DNA from: Enterococcus timonensis
GTDB taxonomy: Bacteria > Bacillota > Bacilli > Lactobacillales > Enterococcaceae
Direction: 5' to 3'
DNA: 64,000 nt
Assembly (NCBI RefSeq): GCF_900104595.1
Contig: NZ_FNVY01000003.1
Coordinates: 62,001 to 126,000, forward strand
Shown: positions 7,671 to 17,016 of the stretch, one piece after another
Layout: the number at the start of each line of letters is the position of its first letter
How positions within the stretch are numbered: position 1 is the stretch's first letter
Notes under the pieces: model-generated
Database searches by the model: none
What the model saw: the letters and a program-made list of their open reading frames with translations, nothing else
Told to the model about the DNA's origin: nothing
Program-made: the position numbers and the translations under genes

Positions 7671-8591
7671 ATGGAAACAACACAAGCTTTAACCGTTTCA
7701 CAGCTGACCAAAAAAGTCGGCAAAAAAACAATTGTCTCTGATGTGAGTTTTTCGTTAACACCAGGGAAAATCACCGGTCTTCTAGGACCAAATGGCGCCG
7801 GAAAAACGACCATTATTCGTTTACTGGTAGGATTAATGTCACCAACGAACGGGACAATCGAAATTGTGGGATACAATTTGCAAGAAAATTTTTCAAATGC
7901 TTTACGCCAAGTAGGTGCAATTATTGAAACACCGGAATTTTATAATTATTTAACCGGGACCGAGAATTTACGACTCTTAGCAAAAATGTCTGATGCAACA
8001 ATTTCTGAAGAAAAAATTCAACAAGCCTTAAGTGCCGTGCATTTAACGCAACAAAAAGATCAAAAAGTCCGCACCTATTCATTAGGAATGCGCCAACGAT
8101 TAGGAGTGGCCCAAGCGATGGTCCACAGCCCGAAAGTTTTGGTTTTTGACGAACCGATGAACGGGCTAGATCCCGCCGGCATGCGAGAATTCCGCGAATT
8201 ATTATTTGAGCTAGCTCAAAGTGGTGTAGCAATTTTAATTTCATCACATCAATTAGCCGAAATCGAATTGATGTGTGACACGCTAATTATTTTGCAAAAT
8301 GGCGTGGTGACTCGTACGGAAAATTTACAAAAAGAAAAAACCGTGACTAGTCTTGGTCGATTGCGTTTAGAAACGACGGATAATCTTCAAGCAATAGCAC
8401 TTTTGTCGCAAGCTGGGTTTCACGTGGAACAAAAAGAAAATGAAATTTTTATTCATGTGGAAACAGATGAGCGGGAAAAAATTTCTCGTTTGTTAATGGC
8501 GCAACAAATCGCCATTTTAACTTTTGTCTTTGATCGACCAACTTTAGAAGACAACTTCTTAAACTGGACTAAAGGAGGCGAGTTGAAATGA
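7671..8591 (+). CDS. ABC transporter ATP-binding protein
   Basis: ATPase subunit of an exporter, paired with the membrane protein that follows. The start is ATG 7671, with GGAGGG at 7659-7664. An in-frame ATG at 7635 has no such site. The protein has 306 residues. Motifs in order: Walker A GPNGAGKTT (about residue 40), Q-loop region, signature YSLGMRQRLGVAQAM, Walker B VLVFDEPMNGLDP, and switch His in SSHQLAEIE. The C-terminal 90 residues form the extra domain common in BcrA/NatA-type ATPases linked to drug or peptide resistance. The stop overlaps the start of the permease gene (ATGA), so the two are translationally coupled. The substrate cannot be told from sequence. Confidence 0.9.
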   Translation: METTQALTVSQLTKKVGKKTIVSDVSFSLTPGKITGLLGPNGAGKTTIIRLLVGLMSPTNGTIEIVGYNLQENFSNALRQVGAIIETPEFYNYLTGTENLRLLAKMSDATISEEKIQQALSAVHLTQQKDQKVRTYSLGMRQRLGVAQAMVHSPKVLVFDEPMNGLDPAGMREFRELLFELAQSGVAILISSHQLAEIELMCDTLIILQNGVVTRTENLQKEKTVTSLGRLRLETTDNLQAIALLSQAGFHVEQKENEIFIHVETDEREKISRLLMAQQIAILTFVFDRPTLEDNFLNWTKGGELK

Positions 8592-9409
8592 TGAATTTAA
8601 TTCGTATAGAAAGTTTTAAGTTAGCTAAAAAGAAAATTTCTTGGATGATTCCAGTAATTATTTTCGTTTTATCAGCGTTATTCTTAATTGTTATTCGGAA
8701 ATTCTCAGCTGAAATTCCACAAGCGACCGATTATTTGATGGATATGATGGGCCTACCACCCTTAATGAATTTGGGAATTGTGGTAATTGCTTCAGGAATT
8801 ATTTCTTCGGAGTTTTCAAAAGGGACCGTCAAATTTTTGTTGATTCGCCCCTACACTCGTGCCAAAATTTTCTTAGCTAAATTTATTGTAACGATGATCT
8901 ACGCAGTTTTATTTAGCATTTTTCTTCTATTAACTACATTGGTTTTGACCAATTTAATTTTAATACCCGGCTCACCCATGACTTTCATCGATCTTTACGG
9001 GACCTCGGCACTTACGGCGGCTTTAATGAATTTAGGATTGAATTTATTTTTAATTCTTTTTTATGTGGCCATCGCCTTCTTGCTCCAAGCGCTCACTCGC
9101 TCGCAAGCACTGGCTGTCGGTTTTGGCGTGTCTTTCGTTTTCGGTTCAAGCGTTTTGAATACGATTAATCAACTCATCATTTACAAATATTCATTTTTAA
9201 AATGGAATCCGCTGAACTTTTTAAATATTAAACAAACAATCTACGTCAGCTATAAGGATGGCTTGATTGGTACGATAAATATGGCCGGCGACTCGGTGAA
9301 TTTATACGTCAGCACTTGGCAAATGGCAGTAGGACTCGTCATCACCAGTGCCATCTTATATTTCATCGGCCAAAAAATCTTCCAAAAACGCGACGTCACG
9401 TTGACATAA
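8588..9409 (+). CDS. ABC-2 type transporter permease
   Basis: Membrane partner of the preceding ATPase; the start ATG overlaps its stop codon in ATGA. The 273 residues contain about six hydrophobic helices (near 18-37, 55-75, 97-125, 140-170, 175-195 and 245-265), with a basic N-terminus (ESFKLAKKK) in the cytoplasm. The layout MNLIRIESFKLAKKKISW then a first helix is typical of BcrB/NatB-like ABC-2 permeases. Together the pair probably exports a lipid-active compound or ion, but the cargo is unknown. The stop codon TAA is immediately the start of another long-hairpin repeat, and a canonical terminator lies some 170 bases further on. Confidence 0.85.
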   Translation: MMNLIRIESFKLAKKKISWMIPVIIFVLSALFLIVIRKFSAEIPQATDYLMDMMGLPPLMNLGIVVIASGIISSEFSKGTVKFLLIRPYTRAKIFLAKFIVTMIYAVLFSIFLLLTTLVLTNLILIPGSPMTFIDLYGTSALTAALMNLGLNLFLILFYVAIAFLLQALTRSQALAVGFGVSFVFGSSVLNTINQLIIYKYSFLKWNPLNFLNIKQTIYVSYKDGLIGTINMAGDSVNLYVSTWQMAVGLVITSAILYFIGQKIFQKRDVTLT

Positions 9410-9538
9410 GGATGTGTTTTAGGTGTTCAGCACTGTAAGAAAATAGAAAAATGGTGCATGATTGCTTGCAATCAGAAGGCATTTTATCTTTTTCTCTAAG
9501 TGCTACCTAAAACACACCGTCAATAAGGATGTGTTTTA
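9407..9538 (+). repeat. Long-hairpin repeat with flanking 15-bp direct repeat
   Basis: One unit at 9407-9523 (117 bp) with outer arms TGTGTTTTAGGT / ACCTAAAACACA, a tip GATTGC-n-GCAATC and the conserved middle box. Its first 15 bases, TAAGGATGTGTTTTA, recur exactly at 9524-9538 just after the unit. The TAA is the stop codon of the ABC permease. Confidence 0.85.
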
Positions 9539-9580
9539 TCCGGTTAACAGCAAAAAAAATTAAATAAACATAACAAACAC

Positions 9581-9616
9581 AAAAGGGCAGCCTACGACAA
9601 GTCGGCTGCCCTTTTC
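9581..9616 (+). terminator. Intrinsic terminator after the ABC exporter operon
   Basis: AAAAGGGCAGCC / GGCTGCCCTTTT pairs perfectly over 12 bp, with an inner CGAC-AA-GTCG extension, and ends in Ts. It shows that the repeat at 9407 lies inside the 3' untranslated part of the transcript. Confidence 0.85.
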
Positions 9617-9684
9617 ATTTTAAGGTAAAGCCTTTATAATAAGGCATGTTAAGAAACAAATTGTTCCTAGAAAGAGGTTAAAAA

Positions 9685-10479
9685 ATGCGTATCCTTTTTG
9701 TTGGCGATGTCATGGGTTCATTAGGCCGAACGATGATTAGTAATTATTTGCCAAAGTTAAAACAGAAATATCGGCCACAAATGACCATCGTTAATGGTGA
9801 AAATGCCGCCAGTGGTCGGGGCATCACTGAAAAAATTTATAAAAAATTATTACAAGATGGCGCCGATTTAATTACTATGGGCAATCATACTTGGGACAAT
9901 CGGGAAATTTTTACTTTCATCGATTCAGCGAATAAAATGGTTCGTCCGGCGAATTTTCCAGCGGGAACTCCCGGCGTTGGTCTTAGAATTGTGCAAGTGA
10001 ATGCGGAAAAATTGGCAGTGATTAATTTACAAGGGCGAGCTTTAATGAATCCCTTGGACGATCCATTTACTAAAGCGGACGAATTAGTAGCCCAAGCGCA
10101 AAAAGAAACGTCAAATATTTTTGTCGATTTTCACGCGGAAACGACTAGCGAAAAACAAGCGATGGGTTGGTATCTTGACGGCCGCGTGTCGGCCGTTTGT
10201 GGCACCCATACCCACGTTCAAACAAATGACGCGCGGATTTTGCCTAAAGGAACGGGTTATTTAACCGATGTCGGTATGACTGGGCCGTTTAATGGTATTT
10301 TGGGCATGAAAAAAGAAGCGGTCATTGATAAATTTATTACTAGCTTGCCTCACCGTTTTGAAGTAGTAGAAGAAGGCGATGGTTTATTATGTGGTGCCGT
10401 GCTTGATTTAACGCTTGATGGCCAATGTAAAAAAATTCAAGCCTTCCAAGTTTCTCCAGATCATCCTTTCATGGATTAA
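9685..10479 (+). CDS. ymdB: YmdB-type metallophosphoesterase / phosphodiesterase
   Basis: Member of the TIGR00282 family. B. subtilis YmdB is a phosphodiesterase acting on cyclic nucleotides and affecting mRNA decay and multicellular behaviour. It has 264 residues with start ATG 9685 and an AGAGG site. Metal ligands and motifs are intact: FVGDVMGSLGR (Asp8), NGENAASGRG, MGNHTWDN, DFHAETTSEKQA, and GTHTHVQTND near residue 175. It heads a run with ymcA, mutS and mutL. In many Firmicutes ymdB follows rny, but here rny is 28 kb away. Function by homology is secure at family level. Confidence 0.93.
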   Translation: MRILFVGDVMGSLGRTMISNYLPKLKQKYRPQMTIVNGENAASGRGITEKIYKKLLQDGADLITMGNHTWDNREIFTFIDSANKMVRPANFPAGTPGVGLRIVQVNAEKLAVINLQGRALMNPLDDPFTKADELVAQAQKETSNIFVDFHAETTSEKQAMGWYLDGRVSAVCGTHTHVQTNDARILPKGTGYLTDVGMTGPFNGILGMKKEAVIDKFITSLPHRFEVVEEGDGLLCGAVLDLTLDGQCKKIQAFQVSPDHPFMD

Positions 10480-10540
10480 ATTTTTACTCGCCACCATTCT
10501 TTATATTTCTTTATATTAAAAAATTAGCCGAGGTGAAGTG

Positions 10541-10936
10541 ATGTTGGAAAAAAGTCAAAATGAAAAAATCGATCCACCAGTTGCCGAAATTCTAGCTGAA
10601 CTTTTGGCCAAATTAAAAGAGCACGAACTTGTGGAAAATTTCCAAGAAATTGCGGCCACTGTTGAAAATCAGCCGGAAATTGCCCAGCTGGAAGAAAATA
10701 TAAAAACAGCGCAGCAAGAAATTGTTAATTTTGATCATTATGAAAAACCAGAAGCCGCCGCTCGTGCCAAAAAACAAGCGGACGAATACACCCGCACGCT
10801 AAATAATTTGCCACAAGTGCAAGAATATCGCGTTCGTTTAAGTGACGCCAATGACTTATTACAGGGCATAACGACCATTATCCAAGAAAAAATGCAAGAA
10901 AACATTTCACAAAAAATAAAAAATACCAATGAATAA
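10541..10936 (+). CDS. ymcA: YmcA/YlbF family regulator of RNase Y (RicA-like)
   Basis: A 131-residue, highly charged, mostly helical protein of the Com_YlbF (DUF964) family. In B. subtilis YmcA (RicA), YlbF (RicF) and YaaT (RicT) form a complex that directs RNase Y processing of operon transcripts. The region [19 protein letters not shown] and the final [19 protein letters not shown] helix fit the family. Start: ATG 10541; the AGGTGA at 10531-10536 leaves a short four-base spacer, so the TTG at 10544 is an alternative. It sits between ymdB and mutS, the same neighbourhood as ymcA in B. subtilis, which favours YmcA over YlbF. Confidence 0.82.
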   Translation: MLEKSQNEKIDPPVAEILAELLAKLKEHELVENFQEIAATVENQPEIAQLEENIKTAQQEIVNFDHYEKPEAAARAKKQADEYTRTLNNLPQVQEYRVRLSDANDLLQGITTIIQEKMQENISQKIKNTNE

Positions 10937-10950
10937 AGGAAGTGAAGCCC

Positions 10951-13524
10951 GTGCCGCAAAAAACCAAAAACACGCCCATGATGGAACAATATTTTGCTAT
11001 TAAAGAACAGTATCAAGATGCGTTTTTATTTTATCGGCTAGGGGATTTTTACGAGTTATTTTACGATGACGCCATCCAAGTATCGCAACTGCTAGAACTC
11101 ACCTTAACAAGTCGTAATAAATCCGCCGACGATCCGATTCCCATGTGCGGCGTGCCTCATCACGCGGTGGCCGGCTACATCGACACACTAGTTGACCAAG
11201 GATTTAAAGTGGCGATTTGTGAGCAAATGGAAGACCCGAAAAAAGCGGTGGGCATGGTGAAACGGGAAGTCGTTCAACTAGTCACACCAGGCACGCGGAT
11301 GGAAGGCAAAAGTCTGTCGGCTAAAGAAAATAATTATTTATCAGCGCTAGGCCAAAGTTCACAAGGATTTGGTTTTGCCTATGTGGATTTATCGACTGGC
11401 GAATTGAAGGCTTGTTTATTAGCCGACGAGCAAGGCATCATCAACGAAATCGGCGCTTTGCAAACTAAAGAACTCGTGCTCACTACCCCGCTACCTGACG
11501 ATATTCAAAAAAATTTAAAAGCCCGCTTTAATCTCGTTTTTTCAAAGCAAGAAGAAACGATTGATTCCAGCGAGCAAAATTATTTATTGCAACATATCAA
11601 AAATCCCACTGAAAAAAATGTGCTGGCGCGTTTATTAAGCTATTTAGAAAAAACGCAAAAACGCAGCTTAAGTCATTTGCAAATGGCGGAAGGTTACGAA
11701 CCAGATCACTTTTTAAAATTAGATTATTTTTCAAAATATAATTTAGAATTAGCTCAATCAATTCGTACGGGACACAAAAAAGGCACGCTGTTATGGCTTT
11801 TAGATGAAACGAAAACGGCCATGGGTGGTCGTTTATTAAAACAATGGTTGGATCGCCCTTTAATTCAAGCGACTGAAATTAGCGCGCGCCAAGAAATTGT
11901 CGAAAAATTATTGGCGAGCTTTTTTGAACGGAAAGAATTGGCGGAAGCTTTAAAAAATGTTTACGACTTAGAACGCTTAGCCGGCCGCGTCGCTTATGGT
12001 AACGTCAACGGTCGCGATTTATTACAATTAAAAAATTCCCTGCAACAAATTCCACAAATCATCCAGTTAATCAATGGCATCGATGCGGGTGAATTTGCGC
12101 CACTCTTAAACTTAATGGATCCTTTGCCTGATTTGGTGAACTATATTGATCGAGCGATTTCTGAAGAGGCGTCGATTTTAATTACGGAAGGTCGGGTCAT
12201 TAAAGATGGATTCAACGGTCAACTTGATGAGTATCGCGACGCCATGAAACACGGCAAACAATGGATTGCCCAAACGGAAGCTGACGAACGTGTCGCTACT
12301 GGAATCAAAAATTTAAAAGTCGGTTTTAATCGCGTCTTTGGCTATTATATTGAAATTACGAAAGCCAATCTCGGCACTTTACCGCCGGAACGCTATACCC
12401 GCAAGCAAACGTTAGCCAACGCGGAACGATTTATTACACCAGAATTAAAAGTGGTGGAAGAAAAAATTCTCTCGGCGGAAGAAAAATCAGTCGCTTTAGA
12501 ATATGATTTATTTATCGAAGTCCGGGAAAATGTTAAAAAAAATATCGGTCCGCTGCAACAATTAGCCCACGCCGTTGCCCAACTGGACTGCTTACTTAGT
12601 TTTGCCGAAATCGCTGAAGAATATGATTATGTAAAACCTATTATGACGGTCGGCGGTAAAAATTTAAAATTAATTGACGGACGTCACCCTGTTGTGGAAA
12701 AAGTTTTGGGCCACCAACAATATGTGCCGAATTCTTTAACTATGACGCCAGAAACGGAAATTTTATTAATTACCGGACCGAATATGTCTGGGAAAAGTAC
12801 GTATATGCGCCAAGTCGCCTTGACCGTTATTATGGCGCAAATGGGCAGTTTTGTTCCGGCGAAGTCTGCCGAGTTGCCAATTTTTGATCAAATTTTCACT
12901 CGAATCGGTGCCAGCGACGATTTAATTGCCGGTCAATCGACCTTTATGGTGGAAATGATGGAAGCCAATCTCGCCTTGCAACACGCCACGGACCAGAGTC
13001 TGATTTTATTTGACGAATTGGGCCGAGGCACAGCAACATACGATGGCATGGCGTTAGCTCAAGGAATTATCGAGTATGTTCACGAAAAAATTCGCGCCAA
13101 AACTTTATTTTCCACCCATTATCATGAGCTGACAGTTTTAGAAAATTCTTTAGCCCATTTAAAAAATGTTCATGTGGGTGCCGTCGAACAAGATGGCGAA
13201 GTGGTCTTCTTGCACAAAATTTTACCAGGACCCGCTGATAAAAGTTACGGGATTCATGTGGCCAAAATTGCCGGCTTACCGGAAGATTTATTGGAACGGG
13301 CGGCGAGCATTTTAACGCATTTGGAAAATCAAGAAACAACGCTTACTGAAAAAAATGAAAAATCATCAGAAAAAGTTGCCGAAACTAGCGACCAACTGAG
13401 TCTCTTTTCAATCCAGACACCTGAAGAACAAACGGTGGTTGAGGAACTAAAAAAAGTGAATTTGTTAGAAATGACCCCGATGGATGCTTTGAATAAATTA
13501 TATGAATGGCAAAAACGAATCTAA
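10951..13524 (+). CDS. mutS: DNA mismatch repair protein MutS
   Basis: Mismatch recognition ATPase, 857 residues from GTG 10951 ([14 protein letters not shown]). An in-frame GTG at 10942 is less likely because homologues begin near MPQ and it would sit on the ribosome site. Domain order is standard: N-terminal mismatch-binding domain with the Phe-x-Glu motif in [10 protein letters not shown]; connector, lever and clamp; then the ATPase with [13 protein letters not shown] (Walker A), [13 protein letters not shown] (Walker B) and FSTHYHEL. A Glu/Ser-rich linker leads to the C-terminal helix [17 protein letters not shown], the tetramerisation and beta-clamp-proximal tail. It is followed 33 bases later by mutL, so the repair pair is co-transcribed. 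Confidence 0.98.
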   Translation: MPQKTKNTPMMEQYFAIKEQYQDAFLFYRLGDFYELFYDDAIQVSQLLELTLTSRNKSADDPIPMCGVPHHAVAGYIDTLVDQGFKVAICEQMEDPKKAVGMVKREVVQLVTPGTRMEGKSLSAKENNYLSALGQSSQGFGFAYVDLSTGELKACLLADEQGIINEIGALQTKELVLTTPLPDDIQKNLKARFNLVFSKQEETIDSSEQNYLLQHIKNPTEKNVLARLLSYLEKTQKRSLSHLQMAEGYEPDHFLKLDYFSKYNLELAQSIRTGHKKGTLLWLLDETKTAMGGRLLKQWLDRPLIQATEISARQEIVEKLLASFFERKELAEALKNVYDLERLAGRVAYGNVNGRDLLQLKNSLQQIPQIIQLINGIDAGEFAPLLNLMDPLPDLVNYIDRAISEEASILITEGRVIKDGFNGQLDEYRDAMKHGKQWIAQTEADERVATGIKNLKVGFNRVFGYYIEITKANLGTLPPERYTRKQTLANAERFITPELKVVEEKILSAEEKSVALEYDLFIEVRENVKKNIGPLQQLAHAVAQLDCLLSFAEIAEEYDYVKPIMTVGGKNLKLIDGRHPVVEKVLGHQQYVPNSLTMTPETEILLITGPNMSGKSTYMRQVALTVIMAQMGSFVPAKSAELPIFDQIFTRIGASDDLIAGQSTFMVEMMEANLALQHATDQSLILFDELGRGTATYDGMALAQGIIEYVHEKIRAKTLFSTHYHELTVLENSLAHLKNVHVGAVEQDGEVVFLHKILPGPADKSYGIHVAKIAGLPEDLLERAASILTHLENQETTLTEKNEKSSEKVAETSDQLSLFSIQTPEEQTVVEELKKVNLLEMTPMDALNKLYEWQKRI

Positions 13525-13557
13525 GGCTGAAAATTTTCCGCCTAGAAAGGAATTGTT

Positions 13558-15582
13558 ATGGCCAAAATTTTAGAACTCTCCGAAACATTAGCCAACCAAA
13601 TCGCCGCCGGAGAAGTGGTGGAGCGCCCCGCTTCTGTCGTCAAGGAGTTATTGGAAAATGCCATTGACGCTGGCAGCACACAAATCGACGTTGAAATCGA
13701 AGAAGCCGGCTTAAAAAAAATTGTCGTCCGTGATAATGGGGCGGGAATTGCCGCCGATGATGTGGAAAATGCGTTTAAGCGTCATGCCACTAGTAAAATT
13801 CACGGCAAAGAAGATTTATTTCGAATTCGCACGTTAGGTTTTCGCGGCGAGGCCTTGCCTTCGATTGCTTCTGTGGCCCAAGTCACTATGGAAAGCGCCA
13901 CGCAAGAAGCTGTTATGGGGACGACGCTAAAAATTGTTGGCGGAAAAATTACGGAAAAATCTGCAGCACCAGTTAAAGTCGGCACAACGATTACGGTGGA
14001 AAATTTATTTTTCAACACGCCTGCCCGTTTGAAATATGTCAAAAGTTTGCAAACTGAACTGGCTAATATTGGTGATATTGTTAATCGTCTGGCGTTAAGC
14101 CATCCGAATATTGCCATGCGTCTGACTCATGACGGCAATCCTATGACTAAAACTGTCGGCAATGGTGATTTGAAACAAGCAATTGCTGGAATTTATGGGA
14201 TGGCGACGGCTAAAAAAATGGTGGCGATTGAAGCAAGTGACTTGGATTTTAAAATTGCCGGCTTTGTGAGTCTGCCAGAAGTGACTCGGGCTAGCCGAAA
14301 TTATCTTTCGATTATTATTAATGGCCGCTACATTCGAAATTTCCTTTTGAACAAAGCGATTATTAATGGCTATCGGTCCAAATTAATGGTGGGCCGTTTT
14401 CCGATTGCCGTCATTACCATTGAAACCGATCCGCTCTTAGTGGACGTCAATGTTCACCCAACGAAACAGGAAGTTCGCCTCAGTAAAGAAAAAGAACTCA
14501 TGGGTTTGATCGAAGAAGCGATTTTTACCAGTTTACAAAAAGAACAATTAATTCCCGAGGCACTGAACCAACTTTCTTTTAAACGAAAAAATACCGAGCC
14601 GATTCAAACGCAAGATTTACCTTTGAATTTTCATACGGAAAATGTGGACAACTCGAATAAAAAAGTGGAAAACTTTTCCACTTATCCACATACTGTAAAA
14701 ACTTTTCCACACAACAAAGAAACTTTGCATTTTGACGAAAAGACCGGCGACTTTTTCGTTAGCGAGTCGTTAAATAACAAAAATGTGGATAATTCTGTGG
14801 ACAATGTGGACAAGTCAGTGGATAACTACGAGAATGAGACCAAAGTTATGCACAACTTATCCACAGATTTTGGGGATAACTCAGCAAACGACCGTGAACA
14901 CCCAGCATTTGATCTAAAAAACCCGCAAGATTTCAAAAGTTTTCAACAGGCGCAAAAAATTGTGGAACAAGATGCCTTAGCCCACGAAAAAAGATTTCCT
15001 CAGCTCGATTATTTTGGTCAAATGCACGGTACATTTTTATTTGCCCAAAACGAAACAGGATTATACATTGTCGATCAACACGCCGCTCAAGAACGGATTA
15101 AGTACGAATATTACCGGGAAGAAATCGGCAAAGTCAGTGGTGACTTGCAAGAATTATTATTGCCGATTGTTTTGGAATATCCAGTGAACGATTATTTGGC
15201 GATTCAAGAAAAAATGTCTTTGCTGAATGAAATTGGCATTTTTTTGGAAGAATTTGGCCAAGGAAGTTTTTTGCTGCGGACGCATCCAACCTGGATTGCT
15301 AAAGGCGACGAAGAAAAAACGGTGCGGGAATTAATCGAGATGCTCCTTTTGGAAGGCTCAGTCTCCATTGCAAAATATCGCGCGGCCACAGCCATTATGA
15401 TGAGTTGCAAGCGATCAATTAAAGCCAATCATTATTTAAACGAGCCTCAAGCCCGCCAACTGTTGAATGATCTAGCGCTTTGCGAAAATCCCTTCAACTG
15501 CCCCCACGGCCGACCCGTCCTCATCCAATTTTCCAACACCGACCTAGAAAAAATGTTCAAAAGAATCCAAGATCCACACTAA
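13558..15582 (+). CDS. mutL: DNA mismatch repair protein MutL (endonuclease type)
   Basis: GHKL ATPase that couples MutS to strand incision; 674 residues, ATG 13558 with AAAGGA. N-terminal ATP motifs: ELLENAIDAGS, RDNGAGI, HATSKI, GFRGEALPSI. The C-terminal domain has the endonuclease metal motif DQHAAQERIKYE, then SCKRSIKAN and CPHGRPVLI, as in organisms lacking MutH. Between them (about residues 340-480) is a low-complexity linker rich in Asn, Asp and Val with VDN units (NVDNS, SVDN). Its DNA carries a dense cluster of DnaA-box sequences (see 14682-14879). The stop codon TAA is the first part of a long-hairpin repeat. Confidence 0.98.
   Translation: MAKILELSETLANQIAAGEVVERPASVVKELLENAIDAGSTQIDVEIEEAGLKKIVVRDNGAGIAADDVENAFKRHATSKIHGKEDLFRIRTLGFRGEALPSIASVAQVTMESATQEAVMGTTLKIVGGKITEKSAAPVKVGTTITVENLFFNTPARLKYVKSLQTELANIGDIVNRLALSHPNIAMRLTHDGNPMTKTVGNGDLKQAIAGIYGMATAKKMVAIEASDLDFKIAGFVSLPEVTRASRNYLSIIINGRYIRNFLLNKAIINGYRSKLMVGRFPIAVITIETDPLLVDVNVHPTKQEVRLSKEKELMGLIEEAIFTSLQKEQLIPEALNQLSFKRKNTEPIQTQDLPLNFHTENVDNSNKKVENFSTYPHTVKTFPHNKETLHFDEKTGDFFVSESLNNKNVDNSVDNVDKSVDNYENETKVMHNLSTDFGDNSANDREHPAFDLKNPQDFKSFQQAQKIVEQDALAHEKRFPQLDYFGQMHGTFLFAQNETGLYIVDQHAAQERIKYEYYREEIGKVSGDLQELLLPIVLEYPVNDYLAIQEKMSLLNEIGIFLEEFGQGSFLLRTHPTWIAKGDEEKTVRELIEMLLLEGSVSIAKYRAATAIMMSCKRSIKANHYLNEPQARQLLNDLALCENPFNCPHGRPVLIQFSNTDLEKMFKRIQDPH
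14682..14879. other. Cluster of DnaA-box-like 9-mers inside the mutL linker
   Basis: Perfect TTATNCACA matches occur at 14682-14690 (TTATCCACA), 14846-14854 (TTATGCACA) and 14857-14865 (TTATCCACA) on the plus strand and 14784-14792 (TGTGGATAA) on the minus strand. One-mismatch relatives are at 14703-14711, 14817-14825 and 14871-14879. All lie in the DNA coding for the unstructured linker. It could be a DnaA titration or regulatory site, or a by-product of repeated Val-Asp-Asn codons (GTGGATAAC). Confidence 0.5.
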
Positions 15583-15702
15583 GGTTGTGTTTTGGGCGTT
15601 AAATAGCGCAGGAAAATAGGGAAATTTTTGAAAATCCCGCTTTTGGATTTTTAAATAATTTCATCTTTTTCCCCAGCTATTGCCCAAAACACACCGTCAA
15701 AA
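15580..15702 (+). repeat. Long-hairpin repeat 3' of mutL
   Basis: One unit whose TAA is the mutL stop codon. Outer arms TGTGTTTTGGGC / GCCCAAAACACA pair perfectly, with the 5' arm carrying a GTTAA-type bulge. The tip is AAATCCC-n-GGATTT and the middle box is GCAGGAAAATAGGG / CTTTTTCCCCAG. No flanking direct repeat is seen downstream. No separate terminator lies between mutL and maf. Confidence 0.85.
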
Positions 15703-15729
15703 ATTACCCAACAAGAAAGAAGTGATTTG

Positions 15730-16275
15730 ATGATTCTAGCTTCCCAGTCACCGCGGCGCCAAATGTTACTGAAAAAAATTGTGGAAAACTTTTCCGTCAT
15801 TCCGGCTGATATTGACGAAAGCCAGCACGCTGGCGAAATTGCCAGTGACTACGTACAACGACTATCCGCTCAAAAAGCTGCCGCCATCGCCCAAGAGCAC
15901 CCAACTGAAATGATTGTCGCTAGCGATACGGTTGTGGCCCTTGATGGAAAAATTTTCGGCAAACCCCATTCACGACAAGAAGCGTTTGATATGCTGCAAC
16001 AATTTTCCGGCAAAACTCATCAAGCACTGACTGGTGTTTGTCTGCGGCAAGGTCAAAAAGAAAAAGTTTTTCTGGCCACTTGTGATGTAACGTTCTTCAA
16101 TCTTTCCGCCCAAGAAATTAATCATTATCTTGACTTTAACGAGTACGCCGACAAAGCTGGGGCGTACGGCATTCAAGATCACGGCAGCTTATTGGTTGAA
16201 AAAATTGCCGGAGACTATTACGCTATAGTTGGCTTGCCAGTGGGTCAGCTCAATAAAGAATTAGCCAATTTCTAA
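15730..16275 (+). CDS. maf: Maf family nucleotide pyrophosphatase
   Basis: House-cleaning dNTP/UTP pyrophosphatase of the Maf family, linked to septum formation in B. subtilis. It has 181 residues from ATG 15730 (an in-frame TTG at 15727 is adjacent), with AGAAGTGA upstream. Signatures: ILASQSPRRQ with the Ser-x-Arg-Arg motif at the N-terminus, EMIVASDTVVALDG with the catalytic Asp, FSGKTHQALTG, KAGAYGIQDHG, and GDYYAIVGLPV near the end. Length and motif order are normal. Likely transcribed through from mutL across the repeat. Confidence 0.95.
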   Translation: MILASQSPRRQMLLKKIVENFSVIPADIDESQHAGEIASDYVQRLSAQKAAAIAQEHPTEMIVASDTVVALDGKIFGKPHSRQEAFDMLQQFSGKTHQALTGVCLRQGQKEKVFLATCDVTFFNLSAQEINHYLDFNEYADKAGAYGIQDHGSLLVEKIAGDYYAIVGLPVGQLNKELANF

Positions 16276-16363
16276 AATATGGCTTTAAAAAAAATTTCAA
16301 TAAATTTTCAAATGTTTTCCAAATCACCTAATTTTCCCCCAAAAAAAAATTCAGGAGGTTACC

Positions 16364-16798
16364 ATGACTATGAAAAATTTTGACGAAGAAAAAAAACAAT
16401 TGGATCCGCAAAGTTTTGCCTCGACGCAACAAAAAGGTACCGATGCGCCGTTTACTGGTGTCTATGATGATTTTTTTAAAGAGGGCATTTATGTGGATAT
16501 CGTCTCTGGCGAAGCTCTTTTTTCTTCATTGGACAAATACGACGCCGGTTGTGGTTGGCCAAGTTTTACTCAACCCATCGAAAAACGACTTTTAAAAGAA
16601 AAAGCCGATTGGTCACACCAGATGCATCGCGTTGAGGTTCGTAGTAAAGAAGCCGACAGTCATCTCGGTCACGTTTTTTCTGACGGACCAAAAGAAAAAG
16701 GTGGCTTGCGTTACTGTATTAATTCTTCAGCTCTCCGATTTATTCCGAAAGAAGAATTAGCCGGCACGCCGTATGAAAAATATTTGCCTCTGTTTTGA
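16364..16798 (+). CDS. msrB: Peptide-methionine (R)-S-oxide reductase
   Basis: Repairs methionine-R-sulfoxide in proteins using thioredoxin. It has 144 residues, ATG 16364 with a strong CAGGAGG site (a second ATG at 16370 is possible). Conserved parts: [46 protein letters not shown] and the catalytic [13 protein letters not shown]. The paired CxxC zinc motifs of some MsrB proteins are absent, as is common in lactic acid bacteria. The last codons fall inside a 22-bp tandem repeat that runs on past the stop. Confidence 0.96.
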   Translation: MTMKNFDEEKKQLDPQSFASTQQKGTDAPFTGVYDDFFKEGIYVDIVSGEALFSSLDKYDAGCGWPSFTQPIEKRLLKEKADWSHQMHRVEVRSKEADSHLGHVFSDGPKEKGGLRYCINSSALRFIPKEELAGTPYEKYLPLF

Positions 16799-16865
16799 TT
16801 TAGCTTTGGCCCTGTTTTGATTTTGTTTTGCCTCTATTTTAATTTTGTTTTAACCCTATTTTGAC
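16784..16865 (+). repeat. Degenerate 22-bp tandem repeat spanning the msrB stop codon
   Basis: About 3.7 copies at 16784, 16806, 16828 and 16850, exact period 22, of the pattern TTGCCCTGTTTTGATTTTGTT. The first copy encodes the end of msrB (LPLF and stop TGA). The others are noncoding. It probably arose by replication slippage from the gene end. Confidence 0.8.
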
Positions 16866-16868
16866 CCG

Positions 16869-16905
16869 AAATCCCCCGTGAACAAAATTGCGGGAGATTT
16901 TTTTT
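16869..16905 (+). terminator. Intrinsic terminator after msrB
   Basis: AAATCCCCCG / CGGGAGATTT with one mismatch, a 12-base loop and a following run of eight or more Ts. It separates msrB from the PTS operon. Confidence 0.8.
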
Positions 16906-17016
16906 ATTTTTTGCTACAATAGGAGAAGGGTTATTAAGAAAGTGTTAAGTGCACTTTTTCCCAATGGTCTTATTTGTTCAACATTTTTTTAAAAAATATA
17001 GAATGGAGGTCAAAAA

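Noticed and set aside
16975-17005. TTGTTC-N17-TATAGA as manX promoter
   Set aside because: Transcription would begin within the ribosome site, leaving no leader.
16921-17016. RpoN (-24/-12) promoter for the mannose PTS
   Set aside because: No TGGCAC-N5-TTGC match was found upstream of manX.
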